A stretch of 10,395 nucleotides of DNA from Bacteroidota bacterium (GCA_003648455.1 QMPG01000086.1:1-10395), one strand, 5' to 3'; shown: positions 1-7,379, counted from the first letter of the stretch. Numbers and translations are program-made. The notes: a model not told the origin generated them from the letters alone.

Positions 1-7
1 AAAAAAA

Positions 8-547
8 TTATTTTTTATCCCCCTTTTTGTTTTCAAACTCTTTAATAATCTCGTCAAGGCTTTTGCCAAGATTTTTAATCGATGCTTTGGCATCTTTTAC
101 CAACTCATTATTAGGATATTTAGTTATAAAAAGATTATAATATTCCTTTGCTTTGTCATATTTTTTGAGTTGGCTGTCGTAAACAAACGCTTGCAAGAAA
201 ATACAATATGGGATTTTTTTATATGTAGGGTAATTATTTTGAAGTTTATTAAAATAGAACACAGATTGAGTCCCCATGTGTGTGTTCATGGCTATTTCTC
301 CTGCTTTAAATAAATATTCGGGTGCTAAACTATCGTTAGCAAAATTTTTTACAAAATTTGAATAAGCGTCTAGTAAATCGGTAACAGCCTTCTTGTTAAT
401 AGAATTGGTTGATTCATTATAAATTTGTGTTTCCAATTCTTTAATTTTACTTATCTCTGAATTTTTATCAGATTTCTGATTGTTGCAAGAAACAAAACCA
501 ATTATTAATAAAGCTGTTAATAGGTTAAAATATTTTTTCATTTTCAT
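8..547 (-). CDS. TPR-like lipoprotein, Bacteroidota def-cluster type
   Basis: A 179-residue predicted lipoprotein. It has a basic N terminus (MKMKK), a hydrophobic stretch at residues 8-20 and a lipobox ending in Cys21 (FVSC), followed by polar NNQKSDKNS as expected after the lipidated Cys. The rest is helical. Two TPR-like repeats can be seen at about residues 76-109 and 113-147; the second has the DKAKEYYNLFITKYPNN pattern typical of TPR proteins related to BamD/YbgF. The C terminus is Lys-rich. Start is ATG; a second ATG two codons later is equally possible. It lies 40 bp downstream of def as the last gene of the era-der-ruvX-def cluster seen here. It is probably membrane-anchored, in the periplasm or at the outer membrane, and mediates protein contacts; the partner is unknown. 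It is too short for a full BamD (about 250 residues), so I do not call it that. Confidence 0.85.
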   Translation of the reverse strand: MKMKKYFNLLTALLIIGFVSCNNQKSDKNSEISKIKELETQIYNESTNSINKKAVTDLLDAYSNFVKNFANDSLAPEYLFKAGEIAMNTHMGTQSVFYFNKLQNNYPTYKKIPYCIFLQAFVYDSQLKKYDKAKEYYNLFITKYPNNELVKDAKASIKNLGKSLDEIIKEFENKKGDKK

Positions 548-587
548 AATAATTTGTAATTAATTCGTCAACTCCAAACTTCAAACT

Positions 588-1142
588 TTATTTATTAGGA
601 ACAACTCTGTAATTAACTTTTATTTTTCCTTTAGAGATTGCATTAAGTTTTCCTTTTAATAAACGTTTTTTTAATGCAGATAGTCTGTCGGTGAAAAGAA
701 TTCCTTGAGTGTGGTCATATTCATGTTGAATAACACGAGCAGCAATTCCATCAAAATATTCATCGTGAAAATTAAAATCTTCATCATAATATTCAATTCT
801 TACTTTTGCTTTTCTTTTTACATCTTCTCTAATTCCGGGAACGCTCAAACAACCTTCGTTAAAATCCCATTCATCACCACTTTCTTCGGTTATTTTTGCA
901 TTAATAAAAACTTTTTTAAAATCTTTAAGTGTTTCATCATCTTCGCCCATAGGAGTGGCGTCAATTACAAATATTTTTAAAGAAAGATTTACTTGAGGTC
1001 CGGCTAATCCAACACCATCTGATTGATACATTGTCTCAAACATATTATCAATCACTTGTTTTAAATTTTCATAGTTCTCATCAATATCTTTACCTACTTT
1101 TCTTAAAACAGGGTTACCGTAAATTGTTACAGGATAAATCAT
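588..1142 (-). CDS. def: Peptide deformylase
   Basis: A 184-residue metalloenzyme that removes the formyl group from the N-terminal Met of nascent proteins in the cytoplasm. All three family motifs are present. Motif I is GVGLAGPQ at residues 43-50, where the usual form is GxGLAAxQ, so Ala is replaced by Gly and the next residue is Pro. Motif II is EGCLSVPG, with metal ligand Cys98. Motif III is QHEYDHTQG, with ligands His140 and His144 and catalytic Glu141. The N terminus (IYPVTIYGNPVLRKV) is typical and supports the ATG start. Length is normal for the family. It begins 2 bp after the ruvX stop, so the two are almost certainly cotranscribed and perhaps translationally coupled. No Shine-Dalgarno sequence is visible, as is usual in Bacteroidota. 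Confidence 0.97.
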   Translation of the reverse strand: MIYPVTIYGNPVLRKVGKDIDENYENLKQVIDNMFETMYQSDGVGLAGPQVNLSLKIFVIDATPMGEDDETLKDFKKVFINAKITEESGDEWDFNEGCLSVPGIREDVKRKAKVRIEYYDEDFNFHDEYFDGIAARVIQHEYDHTQGILFTDRLSALKKRLLKGKLNAISKGKIKVNYRVVPNK

Positions 1143-1144
1143 TT

Positions 1145-1564
1145 TTATTTATTGTTGTTTTGTTCTAAATAAGATTGTAATATAATTGTTGCACTAATTG
1201 TATCAATTAATGCTTTATTTTGTCGTTTCTTTTTTTTCAATCCACCGTCAATCATTGTTTGAAAAGCAATTTTTGATGTAAAACGTTCGTCAACCAACTC
1301 AACAGGCATATTCGGAAAAGTTTTTTTCAATTTCTTGATAAAAGGATTAATATATTCAACTGATTCCGACGGCTTTCCATTCATTTGCAAAGGATAACCA
1401 ACAACTATACAATCAACGTTTTCTTTATTCAAATACATTGTTAAGAAGTCGAAAATATCTTTAGCAGGAATAGTATTAAGCCCTGATGCAATAATTTGCA
1501 ATGGGTCTGTAACTGCAATTCCAACGCGTTTACGTCCATAATCAATTGATAAAATTCTTCCCAA
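1145..1564 (-). CDS. ruvX: RuvX/YqgF family RNase H-fold nuclease, TTG start
   Basis: A 139-residue protein of the YqgF/RuvX family, annotated as a putative Holliday junction resolvase and implicated in E. coli in 16S rRNA 5' maturation. The RNase H-like fold signatures are present: IDYGRKRVGIAVTD with Asp8, VVGYPLQMNG at 54-63, VDERFTS with Glu93, and ALIDTISATIILQ with Asp121. Together these acidic residues form the expected metal-binding site. The MGRILSIDYG start matches the family N terminus, but the codon is TTG. No ATG or GTG lies between it and the in-frame upstream TAA, so the TTG start is well supported. A TAACTTTG element lies about 20 bp upstream. The gene sits 38 bp after der and 2 bp before def. 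Confidence 0.94.
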   Translation of the reverse strand: MGRILSIDYGRKRVGIAVTDPLQIIASGLNTIPAKDIFDFLTMYLNKENVDCIVVGYPLQMNGKPSESVEYINPFIKKLKKTFPNMPVELVDERFTSKIAFQTMIDGGLKKKKRQNKALIDTISATIILQSYLEQNNNK

Positions 1565-1583
1565 AACAATTAAAATCTTTTTG

Positions 1584-1591
1584 CAAAGTTA
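1584..1591 (-). promoter_or_regulatory. Bacteroidota -7 element upstream of ruvX
   Basis: Read on the minus strand this is TAACTTTG, an exact match to the phylum's TAnnTTTG -7 consensus. It sits in the der-ruvX gap. Transcription would start near 1577-1579, giving a leader of only about 13-15 nt before the TTG start. Upstream, a TTG lies 23 nt away; the usual -33 TTTG spacing is about 19-21, so the -33 match is weak. The element is probably an internal promoter for ruvX-def-lipoprotein. Confidence 0.5.
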
Positions 1592-1602
1592 TAATAAATA
1601 TT

Positions 1603-2907
1603 TTATTTTTTTCTCAAGTAAATTTGAATAGGTACTCCTGTAAAATTAAATTTTGCTCTCAGCTGATTTTCAAGATATCTTTTATAAGGAGCTTTCACAT
1701 ATTGAGGCAAATTGCAAAAGAAAGCAAAAGTTGGTGTATGCGTTGGCAACTGCGTAACGTATTTAATTTTTATGAATTTTCCTTTTTCAGATGGTGGTGG
1801 ATATTTTTGAATAGCTTCCAGCATTATTTCGTTTAGCTTAGATGTTGTAATTTTTTGTTTTCTATTTTTGTAAACCTGAATTGCCATCTCTAAGGCTTTG
1901 TGAATACGTTGTTTTGTTAAAGCAGATACAAAAATAATTGGCAAATCTTGAAAAGGGGCAAATTTTTCCTTAATTGCTTTCGAAAATGTTTCTGTTGAAG
2001 CATTGTCTTTTTCAATTAAATCCCATTTATTTACTAAAACAACGACACCTTTTTTATTTTTTTTTATTAATTGAATAATGTTAACATCTTGAGATTCAAC
2101 TCCACGAGTTGCATCAAGCAACAACAAGCAAACATCGGAGCTTTCAATGGCTCGAATTGAACGAATTACTGAGTAGAATTCGAGATCTTCGTTTACTTTT
2201 TGTTTTTTTCTAAGTCCGGCAGTGTCAACAATAACAAAATCATATCCAAATTTATTGTAACGAGTATTTATCGAATCGCGGGTTGTGCCTGCAATTGGAG
2301 TTACAATATTTCTTTCTTCATCAATTAAAGAATTTATGAGAGAAGATTTTCCAACATTAGGTCGTCCAACAACTGCAAATCTCGGTAAATCAAGGTCTTC
2401 TTCGGTTTCAGTGTTATCAAATGATTTTACCAAATCATCTAATAATTCACCTGTTCCGCTTCCGTTTATCGATGATAGGGTGTAAATGTCTCCTAAACCT
2501 AATTTGTAAAAAACATTTGCATCATATTGACGATTTGTATTATCAACTTTGTTTACAACAAGAAGAATTTTTTTGTTGCTTTTTCTGAGAATTTGAGCTA
2601 TTGATTGATCTAAATCAGTAATACCACTTAATACATCAACAATAAATAAGATTACATTAGATTCTTCAATAGCAAGAAAAACTTGTTTCTTTATTTCTTC
2701 TTCAAAAATATCATCAGAATTTGTAATATAGCCACCTGTGTCAATAACAGAAAAATCAACGCCATTCCATTCTGTTTTGCCATATATTCTATCTCGGGTT
2801 ACTCCACTTACTTGGTCTACAATTGCACTTCTTGCTCCTGTTAATCTGTTAAAGAGGGTAGATTTCCCCACATTTGGTCTTCCAACTATTGCTACTATAT
2901 TCCCCAT
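1603..2907 (-). CDS. der: Ribosome biogenesis GTPase Der (EngA)
   Basis: A 434-residue tandem GTPase that acts in 50S subunit assembly. G domain 1 has GRPNVGKS at 9-16, DTGG at 56-59 and NKVD at 119-122. G domain 2 has GRPNVGKS at 181-188, DTAG at 228-231 and NKWD at 293-296. An acidic linker (about 163-174) joins the two domains. The C-terminal KH-like domain (about 350-434) includes the characteristic [18 protein letters not shown] and the [14 protein letters not shown] ending. Length is normal (about 435). The ATG start gives the canonical [18 protein letters not shown] terminus. It lies 86 bp downstream of era, with a TACCTTTG element in the gap, and 38 bp before ruvX. All GTP-binding motifs are intact, so it should be functional. 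Confidence 0.98.
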   Translation of the reverse strand: MGNIVAIVGRPNVGKSTLFNRLTGARSAIVDQVSGVTRDRIYGKTEWNGVDFSVIDTGGYITNSDDIFEEEIKKQVFLAIEESNVILFIVDVLSGITDLDQSIAQILRKSNKKILLVVNKVDNTNRQYDANVFYKLGLGDIYTLSSINGSGTGELLDDLVKSFDNTETEEDLDLPRFAVVGRPNVGKSSLINSLIDEERNIVTPIAGTTRDSINTRYNKFGYDFVIVDTAGLRKKQKVNEDLEFYSVIRSIRAIESSDVCLLLLDATRGVESQDVNIIQLIKKNKKGVVVLVNKWDLIEKDNASTETFSKAIKEKFAPFQDLPIIFVSALTKQRIHKALEMAIQVYKNRKQKITTSKLNEIMLEAIQKYPPPSEKGKFIKIKYVTQLPTHTPTFAFFCNLPQYVKAPYKRYLENQLRAKFNFTGVPIQIYLRKK

Positions 2908-2943
2908 TTATTTAAATGCTTTTTTGTGCTGTTAAAAATCATG

Positions 2944-2951
2944 CAAAGGTA
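2944..2951 (-). promoter_or_regulatory. Bacteroidota -7 element upstream of der
   Basis: Read on the minus strand this is TACCTTTG, a very common form of the Bacteroidota -7 consensus TAnnTTTG. It lies in the 86-bp era-der gap and predicts a start site near 2937-2939 with a leader of about 30 nt. I found no convincing -33 TTTG at the right distance, so the call rests on the -7 match and the location. Confidence 0.6.
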
Positions 2952-2993
2952 TGAAATTCACACAATTAATTTTATTAAATTAAGAAAAGATTT

Positions 2994-3875
2994 TTATTGA
3001 AGATATCCGAAACGTTTTAGCTCATTTGGTTTATTTCGCCAGTCTTTATCTACTTTTACAAATAACTCTAAAAACACTTTTTTTGAAAAGAATTTTTCTA
3101 TGTCAATTCTTGCTTCTGTTCCAACTTTTTTAATTGCAGCTCCTTTATGTCCGATAATAATTCCTTTTTGCGAATCTCTTGTTACAAATATTATTGCTCT
3201 TATTTTTATTATATCGTCTCCATCTTTAAATTCTTCAACTAAAACTTCGGTTGAGTAAGGGACTTCTTTTTTGTAATTTAATAAAATTTTCTCGCGAATT
3301 ATTTCTGATACAAAAAAACGTTCTGTTTTATCGGTTAACTCATCTTTTGGAAAGTATGGAGGAGATTCCGGCAATAGTTTAATTATTTTTTCAAAAACAT
3401 AAGATACGTTAAATTTTTTGAGGGCTGATATTAATATTACTTCAGATTTTGGTAGTAATTTTTGCCATTCTTGTGATAATTCGTCAACCTTTTCCTGATT
3501 GGCTAGGTCTATTTTATTTATCAACAATAAAACAGGTATTGATGTATTTTGGATTTTTTTTAAGAACTCTTCATTCTTATCAATTTTTTCGTAAACATCA
3601 GTAACATAAAGAATAATATCGGCGTCTACTAATGCTGAACCAACAAACCTCATCATGCTTTCTTGAAGCTTATAATTTGGTTTTAATACTCCGGGAGTAT
3701 CTGAATATACAATTTGAAAATCGTCACCATTAACAATACCCATTATTCTATGTCGTGTTGTTTGTGATTTTGAGGTTATAATAGAGATTTTTTCTCCCAC
3801 AAAAGCATTCATTAATGTTGATTTACCAACATTTGGATTGCCAATAATATTTACAAAACCTGATTTATGTTCCAT
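2994..3875 (-). CDS. era: GTPase Era
   Basis: A 293-residue GTPase that binds the 3' end of 16S rRNA and acts in 30S maturation. The G domain has GNPNVGKS at 12-19, the switch I TTRHRIMGI, DTPG at 59-62, NKID at 120-123 and SALK at 150-153. The C-terminal KH domain (about 200-293) contains IIIGHKGAAIKKVGTEAR, the RNA-binding loop, and ends in a typical LKRFGY. Length is normal (about 295-300). ATG start. It is separated from the upstream SiaC-like gene by an intrinsic terminator, so it needs its own promoter; I could not identify a TAnnTTTG element in the short stretch between that terminator and the start codon. It is followed by der, a common Bacteroidota pairing of two ribosome-assembly GTPases. 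Confidence 0.98.
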   Translation of the reverse strand: MEHKSGFVNIIGNPNVGKSTLMNAFVGEKISIITSKSQTTRHRIMGIVNGDDFQIVYSDTPGVLKPNYKLQESMMRFVGSALVDADIILYVTDVYEKIDKNEEFLKKIQNTSIPVLLLINKIDLANQEKVDELSQEWQKLLPKSEVILISALKKFNVSYVFEKIIKLLPESPPYFPKDELTDKTERFFVSEIIREKILLNYKKEVPYSTEVLVEEFKDGDDIIKIRAIIFVTRDSQKGIIIGHKGAAIKKVGTEARIDIEKFFSKKVFLELFVKVDKDWRNKPNELKRFGYLQ

Positions 3876-3897
3876 TTTATTAAATAAATGTTTGAAT

Positions 3898-3942
3898 AAA
3901 AAAAACTTGCTGTTTACTGTTTTGAAAAAACAAACAACAAGT
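3898..3942 (-). terminator. Intrinsic terminator after the siaB-siaC-like pair
   Basis: On the minus strand, ACTTGTTGTTT pairs with AAACAGCAAGT (11 bp with one G-U wobble). The stem continues into GTTTT/AAAAC across a 3-nt bulge and closes on a small loop. A run of seven to eight T follows directly. It begins 22 nt after the SiaC-like stop codon. Stem plus T-tract in the right orientation makes this the clearest terminator in the window, separating the rluB-siaB-siaC block from era. Confidence 0.8.
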
Positions 3943-3964
3943 CTTTGAGATGTTTTTGATTAAA

Positions 3965-4369
3965 TTATTTTACAATCATAATATATTGTGGTTGTATGTC
4001 TAACATTTCTGTAAGTTCTTCGCCAACTTCTTTCATGTCGTCATCGCCATCTTCAAAAAACCAATTAACCTGAATGTTAACACCATCATTATAAAAATTA
4101 TTAACTTCAATTAATATGTCTAAAATAAATTTTGCTGAAGATGAATTAAAATAATTAAATTTAAAATTAAAGACAAAAGGTTTGTCTGAGTAATCATATT
4201 TTTTTTCTGCTATTTCTGCTCTGAATTGTTCGAGTTTTATTAATATTGGGCCATAAAAAATTCTTACATCTTCGGGTCGAGAACTACCTGAAATTTCAAA
4301 TAAATTTTTATTTGGATAAAATAGAATTTTAGGTGTTGTTGTCGTTGCCTCAATAAATAAGTCTTCCAT
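3965..4369 (-). CDS. SiaC-like regulatory phosphoprotein (DUF1987)
   Basis: A 134-residue protein recognised as DUF1987/SiaC. In Pseudomonas aeruginosa, SiaC is phosphorylated on one Thr by the kinase SiaB and dephosphorylated by the PP2C phosphatase SiaA; the unphosphorylated form activates the diguanylate cyclase SiaD. Family marks here are the N-terminal TPKILFYPN, GSSRPEDVRIFYGPI at about 28-42, the central YFNSSSAKFILDIL at 73-86, and the VNWFFEDGDDDMKEVGEE acidic segment. By position, Ser76 in YFNSSSAK is the likely phosphoacceptor (Ser instead of Thr). The fold resembles STAS-type anti-sigma antagonists. It lies 20 bp downstream of a SiaB-like kinase, which strongly supports the pairing. 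No SiaA or SiaD homolog is visible, so the output partner is unknown. Confidence 0.88.
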   Translation of the reverse strand: MEDLFIEATTTTPKILFYPNKNLFEISGSSRPEDVRIFYGPILIKLEQFRAEIAEKKYDYSDKPFVFNFKFNYFNSSSAKFILDILIEVNNFYNDGVNIQVNWFFEDGDDDMKEVGEELTEMLDIQPQYIMIVK

Positions 4370-4389
4370 AAATATATTTTTTTCTAATA

Positions 4390-4887
4390 TTAAATAATAA
4401 CTTTCAATGTAAAGTACGAAAATTTATCATTAATTGTTTTAAAATTATACAATAATTTTCCTTTAGTTTTTTTTGCAATTTGCATTATCCCAACTCCGGT
4501 GTTGTCTTCTTCAATAATTCTTTTTTCTTTTAATTTTTTGTAATAATTTTTGTTGATTTCTTCATCTGACAAACTATTAACATAATCAATAATATTGGTA
4601 AATTCTTCAACTTTTTCGTTAAGTATAGCATTGCTTATTTCAAGAATAAAGTTATCTTCATATTGGCTCAAAATTCCTTCCGGGTAATACTCTTCATTTT
4701 CTTTTGGTAAATGCCCATGCTTGTAGATATTCTCTAAAGCTTCAACAAGTATTGAATAAATTCTTTTTTTTACTAATGTGTCAGAAGAAAATGTGTCTAA
4801 TTCCACTTGAGCATTGTCAAGAATAATACCAATCTTTTCAAAATCTAAAGCTCCTTTATATTTTAGTAACTCTATTTTTTTTAACAT
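4390..4887 (-). CDS. SiaB-like protein kinase (DUF6272)
   Basis: A 165-residue cytoplasmic protein with a degenerate GHKL/HATPase fold, matching the SiaB kinase family that phosphorylates SiaC. The N-box-like segment RIYSILVEALENIYKHG (about 42-58) carries Glu49 and Asn53 in ExxxN spacing plus His57. The second ATP-binding motif is in EEDNTGVGIMQIAKKTKGKL (about 126-145). The middle contains an insert around YVNSLSDEEINKNYYKKLKEK, typical of the family. There is no signal peptide or membrane segment. ATG start, with a TTAATTTG near-match to a -7 element just upstream. It is 20 bp before the SiaC-like gene and 57 bp after rluB, a gap that contains a homopolymer run of ten A on the plus strand. 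The anti-sigma kinase relatives (RsbW, SpoIIAB) are an alternative reading, but the DUF1987 neighbour favours SiaB. Confidence 0.85.
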   Translation of the reverse strand: MLKKIELLKYKGALDFEKIGIILDNAQVELDTFSSDTLVKKRIYSILVEALENIYKHGHLPKENEEYYPEGILSQYEDNFILEISNAILNEKVEEFTNIIDYVNSLSDEEINKNYYKKLKEKRIIEEDNTGVGIMQIAKKTKGKLLYNFKTINDKFSYFTLKVII

Positions 4888-4900
4888 AATTCACAACTTG

Positions 4901-4908
4901 CAAATTAA
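4901..4908 (-). promoter_or_regulatory. Possible -7 element upstream of siaB-like gene
   Basis: The minus-strand sequence TTAATTTG differs from TAnnTTTG at one position. It lies 13 nt before the ATG, so any leader would be very short. No -33 element is visible at proper spacing. The siaB-like gene may instead be read from the rluB promoter. Confidence 0.25.
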
Positions 4909-4944
4909 CAAACAAATCAGAAAAAAAAAAGTGTTTTAAATATT

Positions 4945-5796
4945 TTATTTGTACGACCCCATTTTTAACATAAAAATTTCTTTTTCTGTTAAAAATCGCC
5001 ATTTCCCTCTTTTAACACCTTTTTTGGTTAATCCGGAGAAATAGACACGATCCAATTTTTTTACATTATAATTTAATTTATTAAAAATTCGCCTTACAAT
5101 TCTGTTTTTCCCGGAATGAATTTCCACACCTATTTGTTTTTTGTCGTCATCTATATAACTAATTTCATCTACTTTAATAAAACCATCATCTAAGGTTAAA
5201 CCTTTAGCAATTTTATCCATATCGTTTTTGGTTAACTCTCTGTCAAGAGTAACATGATATATTTTTTTTTTGTTGTATTTAGGGTGAGTAAGCTGTTTTG
5301 TTAATTCACCATCATTTGTAAATAATAACACTCCTGTAGTATTTCTATCTAATCTTCCGACAGGATATATTCTTTCTTGACAAGCATTTTTAACAAGGTC
5401 GACAACCGTTTTTCGTTCGTGTTTGTCAGACAATGTTGTGATAAAATCTTTTGGTTTGTTTAAAAGCAGATAAACGTTTTTTTCAGATTTTAGAACACTG
5501 TTATCATATTTCACAATATCGTTTGGAGAAACTTTTGTACCTACTTCAGTAACAAGTTTCCCATTTACAGTAATTAATCCGTTTTTTATATGCTCATCAG
5601 CTTCTCGACGAGAGCATAAACCTGATTTTGCAATATATTTGTTCAATCTCATTTCAAAGGTCGAATCTGAATATTTCCCACTTCTTTTTACTGTTTTTCG
5701 TGTTGTTTTAGATTCTTCACGTTTTGAAAAAGATTTTTTCTCGGATTTGTAACCGCGTAGCTTAGAGGGTTTAAATGATTGATCCCGACCTTTCAT
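4945..5796 (-). CDS. rluB: RsuA/RluB/RluE/RluF-family rRNA pseudouridine synthase
   Basis: A 283-residue enzyme that isomerises a uridine in rRNA. Residues 1-46 are a very basic, Ser/Lys/Arg-rich extension with no predicted fold. An S4 RNA-binding domain follows (about 49-95: MRLNKYIAKSGLCSRREADEHIKNGLITVNGK). The catalytic domain has LLLNKPKDFITT at 110-121, the active-site loop GRLDRNTTGVLLFTNDGEL with catalytic Asp150, and the C-terminal HSGKNRIVRRIFNKLNY motif that defines this subfamily. The loop reads most like RluB (position 2605 of 23S rRNA in E. coli), but the exact target cannot be read from sequence. ATG start. It is the first gene of a minus-strand block, divergent from glmM across 179 bp of very AT-rich DNA with no clear -7 match on this strand. 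Confidence 0.93.
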   Translation of the reverse strand: MKGRDQSFKPSKLRGYKSEKKSFSKREESKTTRKTVKRSGKYSDSTFEMRLNKYIAKSGLCSRREADEHIKNGLITVNGKLVTEVGTKVSPNDIVKYDNSVLKSEKNVYLLLNKPKDFITTLSDKHERKTVVDLVKNACQERIYPVGRLDRNTTGVLLFTNDGELTKQLTHPKYNKKKIYHVTLDRELTKNDMDKIAKGLTLDDGFIKVDEISYIDDDKKQIGVEIHSGKNRIVRRIFNKLNYNVKKLDRVYFSGLTKKGVKRGKWRFLTEKEIFMLKMGSYK

Positions 5797-5930
5797 ATTT
5801 CTTTAATTTTAATTACAATTTACAAAAAAATATTTTATAAACATAATTTTTTTCATAGCATCAAAATAAAAATTTATTTTAATTTATAATGAAAAATTAA
5901 AATTATAAAATAAAGTAGGCAAAATTATCT

Positions 5931-5938
5931 TAATTTTG
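5931..5938 (+). promoter_or_regulatory. Bacteroidota -7 element for glmM
   Basis: TAATTTTG matches the phylum -7 consensus TAnnTTTG exactly. The predicted start site is about 5943-5946 with a leader near 30 nt. It lies in the divergent rluB-glmM region. No -33 TTTG at the expected spacing is visible, so the match is partial. Confidence 0.55.
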
Positions 5939-5975
5939 CGAAGATTAATCATTTTTATTAAAAAAATTATAGCAA

Positions 5976-7379
5976 ATGACACTTATTAAATCAATTTCAG
6001 GCATTAGAGGTACAATTGGAGGGGAAATTGGAATGGGATTAACTCCATTCGATATAATGAAATATAGTGCTGCTTTTGGTATTTGGGTTAAAGAAAATTC
6101 AAAAAACAAAAAAGTTAAAATCGTTGTTGGTAGTGATGCTCGCATTTCACACGAAATGGTAAATAATATTGTTACAGGAACGCTTATTTCTATTGGTATT
6201 GATGTTATAAATATTGGAATGGCAACAACTCCTACTACTGAACTTGCTGTTACAAAAACAAATGCTGATGCTGGGATTATTTTAACGGCAAGTCATAATC
6301 CTAAAAACTGGAACGCTTTAAAATTATTAAATAATGAGGGTGAGTTTTTAACTGATGTTGATGGTAAAAGAGTTTTGAATATTGCTGAAAGTAATGATTT
6401 CGATTTTGCTCAAGTAGATGATTTAGGTAAAATTCAAAATGATTTTTCTTTTGACGATTATCATATTAATGAAATATTAGAATTGCCTTTGGTAGATGTT
6501 GATATTATAAAGAAAGCTAATTTCAAAATTGCGTTTGATGGAATTAATTCTGTTGGAGGTATTATTATTCCAAAGCTTTTAAAAGCACTTGGTGTTAACG
6601 ATGTTATTAAAATTAATTGTGAGCCAACAGGCGATTTTGTTCATACACCTGAACCTATTCCCGAAAATTTGACAGAGATTTCTAAAGTGATTCGTGAGAA
6701 TAATGTTGACCTTGGTTTTGTTGTCGATCCTGATGTTGACCGCTTGGCTATTGTGAATGACGACGGCACAATGTTTGGTGAGGAATATACTCTTGTTGCT
6801 GTTGCCGATTATGTTATAGGAAATACAAAAGGAAATACCGTTTCAAATATGTCATCTTCAAGAGCATTAAGAGATATTGCTAAAAAGCATGGAGTGAAAT
6901 ATTCTTCTTCGGCAGTGGGAGAGGTAAATGTTGTTGATGTAATGAAAAAAACAAATGCAATTATTGGAGGCGAAGGAAACGGGGGTGTTATTTATCCTGA
7001 GTTACATTCCGGACGTGATGCTCTTGTCGGAATAGCTTTGTTTTTAACTTATCTTGCAAAATCAAAGAAAAAATGTTCTGAGTTGCGTAATTCTTATCCC
7101 GGTTATTTCATTTCTAAAAATAAGATACAGCTTAATGAGAATATTAATGTTGATGAGATTTTGAATAAAATTGAGAGTATATACTCAAAGAAGAAGGCTG
7201 ATATTAATACAATTGATGGTGTAAAAATTGATTTTGAGAAAGAATGGATTCATTTGCGAAAATCAAATACAGAGCCTATAATAAGAATATATTCGGAAAG
7301 TGAAACACGTGAGAAAGCTGACTTGCTGGCTCAGGAAATTATTGATGAGATAAATAAAATAATTGAATTAGGCTCTTAA
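5976..7379 (+). CDS. glmM: Phosphoglucosamine mutase (alpha-D-phosphohexomutase family)
   Basis: A 467-residue phosphohexomutase, most likely converting glucosamine-6-phosphate to glucosamine-1-phosphate for UDP-GlcNAc and peptidoglycan synthesis. Four family sites are intact. The phosphoserine loop is TASHNP at 104-109, with Ser106 as the phosphorylated residue. The metal loop is DPDVDR at 251-256, with three Asp ligands. The sugar loop is GGEGNGGVIYPELHSGRDA, with Glu333. The phosphate-binding loop is RKSNTEPIIRIYSES at 428-442. The GEGNGG sugar loop, instead of GE.SGH, places it with the Bacteroidota/archaeal-type GlmM group, so a phosphomannomutase role cannot be fully excluded. ATG start gives the family-like MTLIKSISGIRGTIGG. 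It is the only plus-strand gene here, apparently monocistronic, with its own -7 element and a downstream hairpin. Confidence 0.93.
   Translation: MTLIKSISGIRGTIGGEIGMGLTPFDIMKYSAAFGIWVKENSKNKKVKIVVGSDARISHEMVNNIVTGTLISIGIDVINIGMATTPTTELAVTKTNADAGIILTASHNPKNWNALKLLNNEGEFLTDVDGKRVLNIAESNDFDFAQVDDLGKIQNDFSFDDYHINEILELPLVDVDIIKKANFKIAFDGINSVGGIIIPKLLKALGVNDVIKINCEPTGDFVHTPEPIPENLTEISKVIRENNVDLGFVVDPDVDRLAIVNDDGTMFGEEYTLVAVADYVIGNTKGNTVSNMSSSRALRDIAKKHGVKYSSSAVGEVNVVDVMKKTNAIIGGEGNGGVIYPELHSGRDALVGIALFLTYLAKSKKKCSELRNSYPGYFISKNKIQLNENINVDEILNKIESIYSKKKADINTIDGVKIDFEKEWIHLRKSNTEPIIRIYSESETREKADLLAQEIIDEINKIIELGS

Noticed and set aside
1..20. Run of seven A at the window edge, T-tract on the minus strand after the lipoprotein stop
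   Set aside because: It could be the tail of a terminator, but no stem precedes it and the sequence is cut by the window edge.
705..980. Plus-strand open frame of 91 codons inside def
   Set aside because: It is antisense to a fully conserved def gene and its translation is Phe/Ile-rich low complexity, as expected of an antisense shadow.
1546..1836. Plus-strand open frame of 96 codons opposite the end of der
   Set aside because: It is antisense to the conserved KH-like domain of der, with no recognisable domain or promoter.
2285..2935. Two plus-strand frames (2285-2485 and 2738-2935) with Pro/Thr-rich translations
   Set aside because: They mirror the GTPase motifs of der on the opposite strand, and their composition reflects the complementary codons.
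5797..5975. Possible riboswitch or small RNA in the AT-rich rluB-glmM gap
   Set aside because: No stable stem-loops or known riboswitch pattern are visible; the region is almost entirely A/T and is explained as a divergent promoter region.
5945..6145. Minus-strand frame of 66 codons overlapping the start of glmM
   Set aside because: It is antisense to the conserved N terminus of GlmM, with no family match seen.
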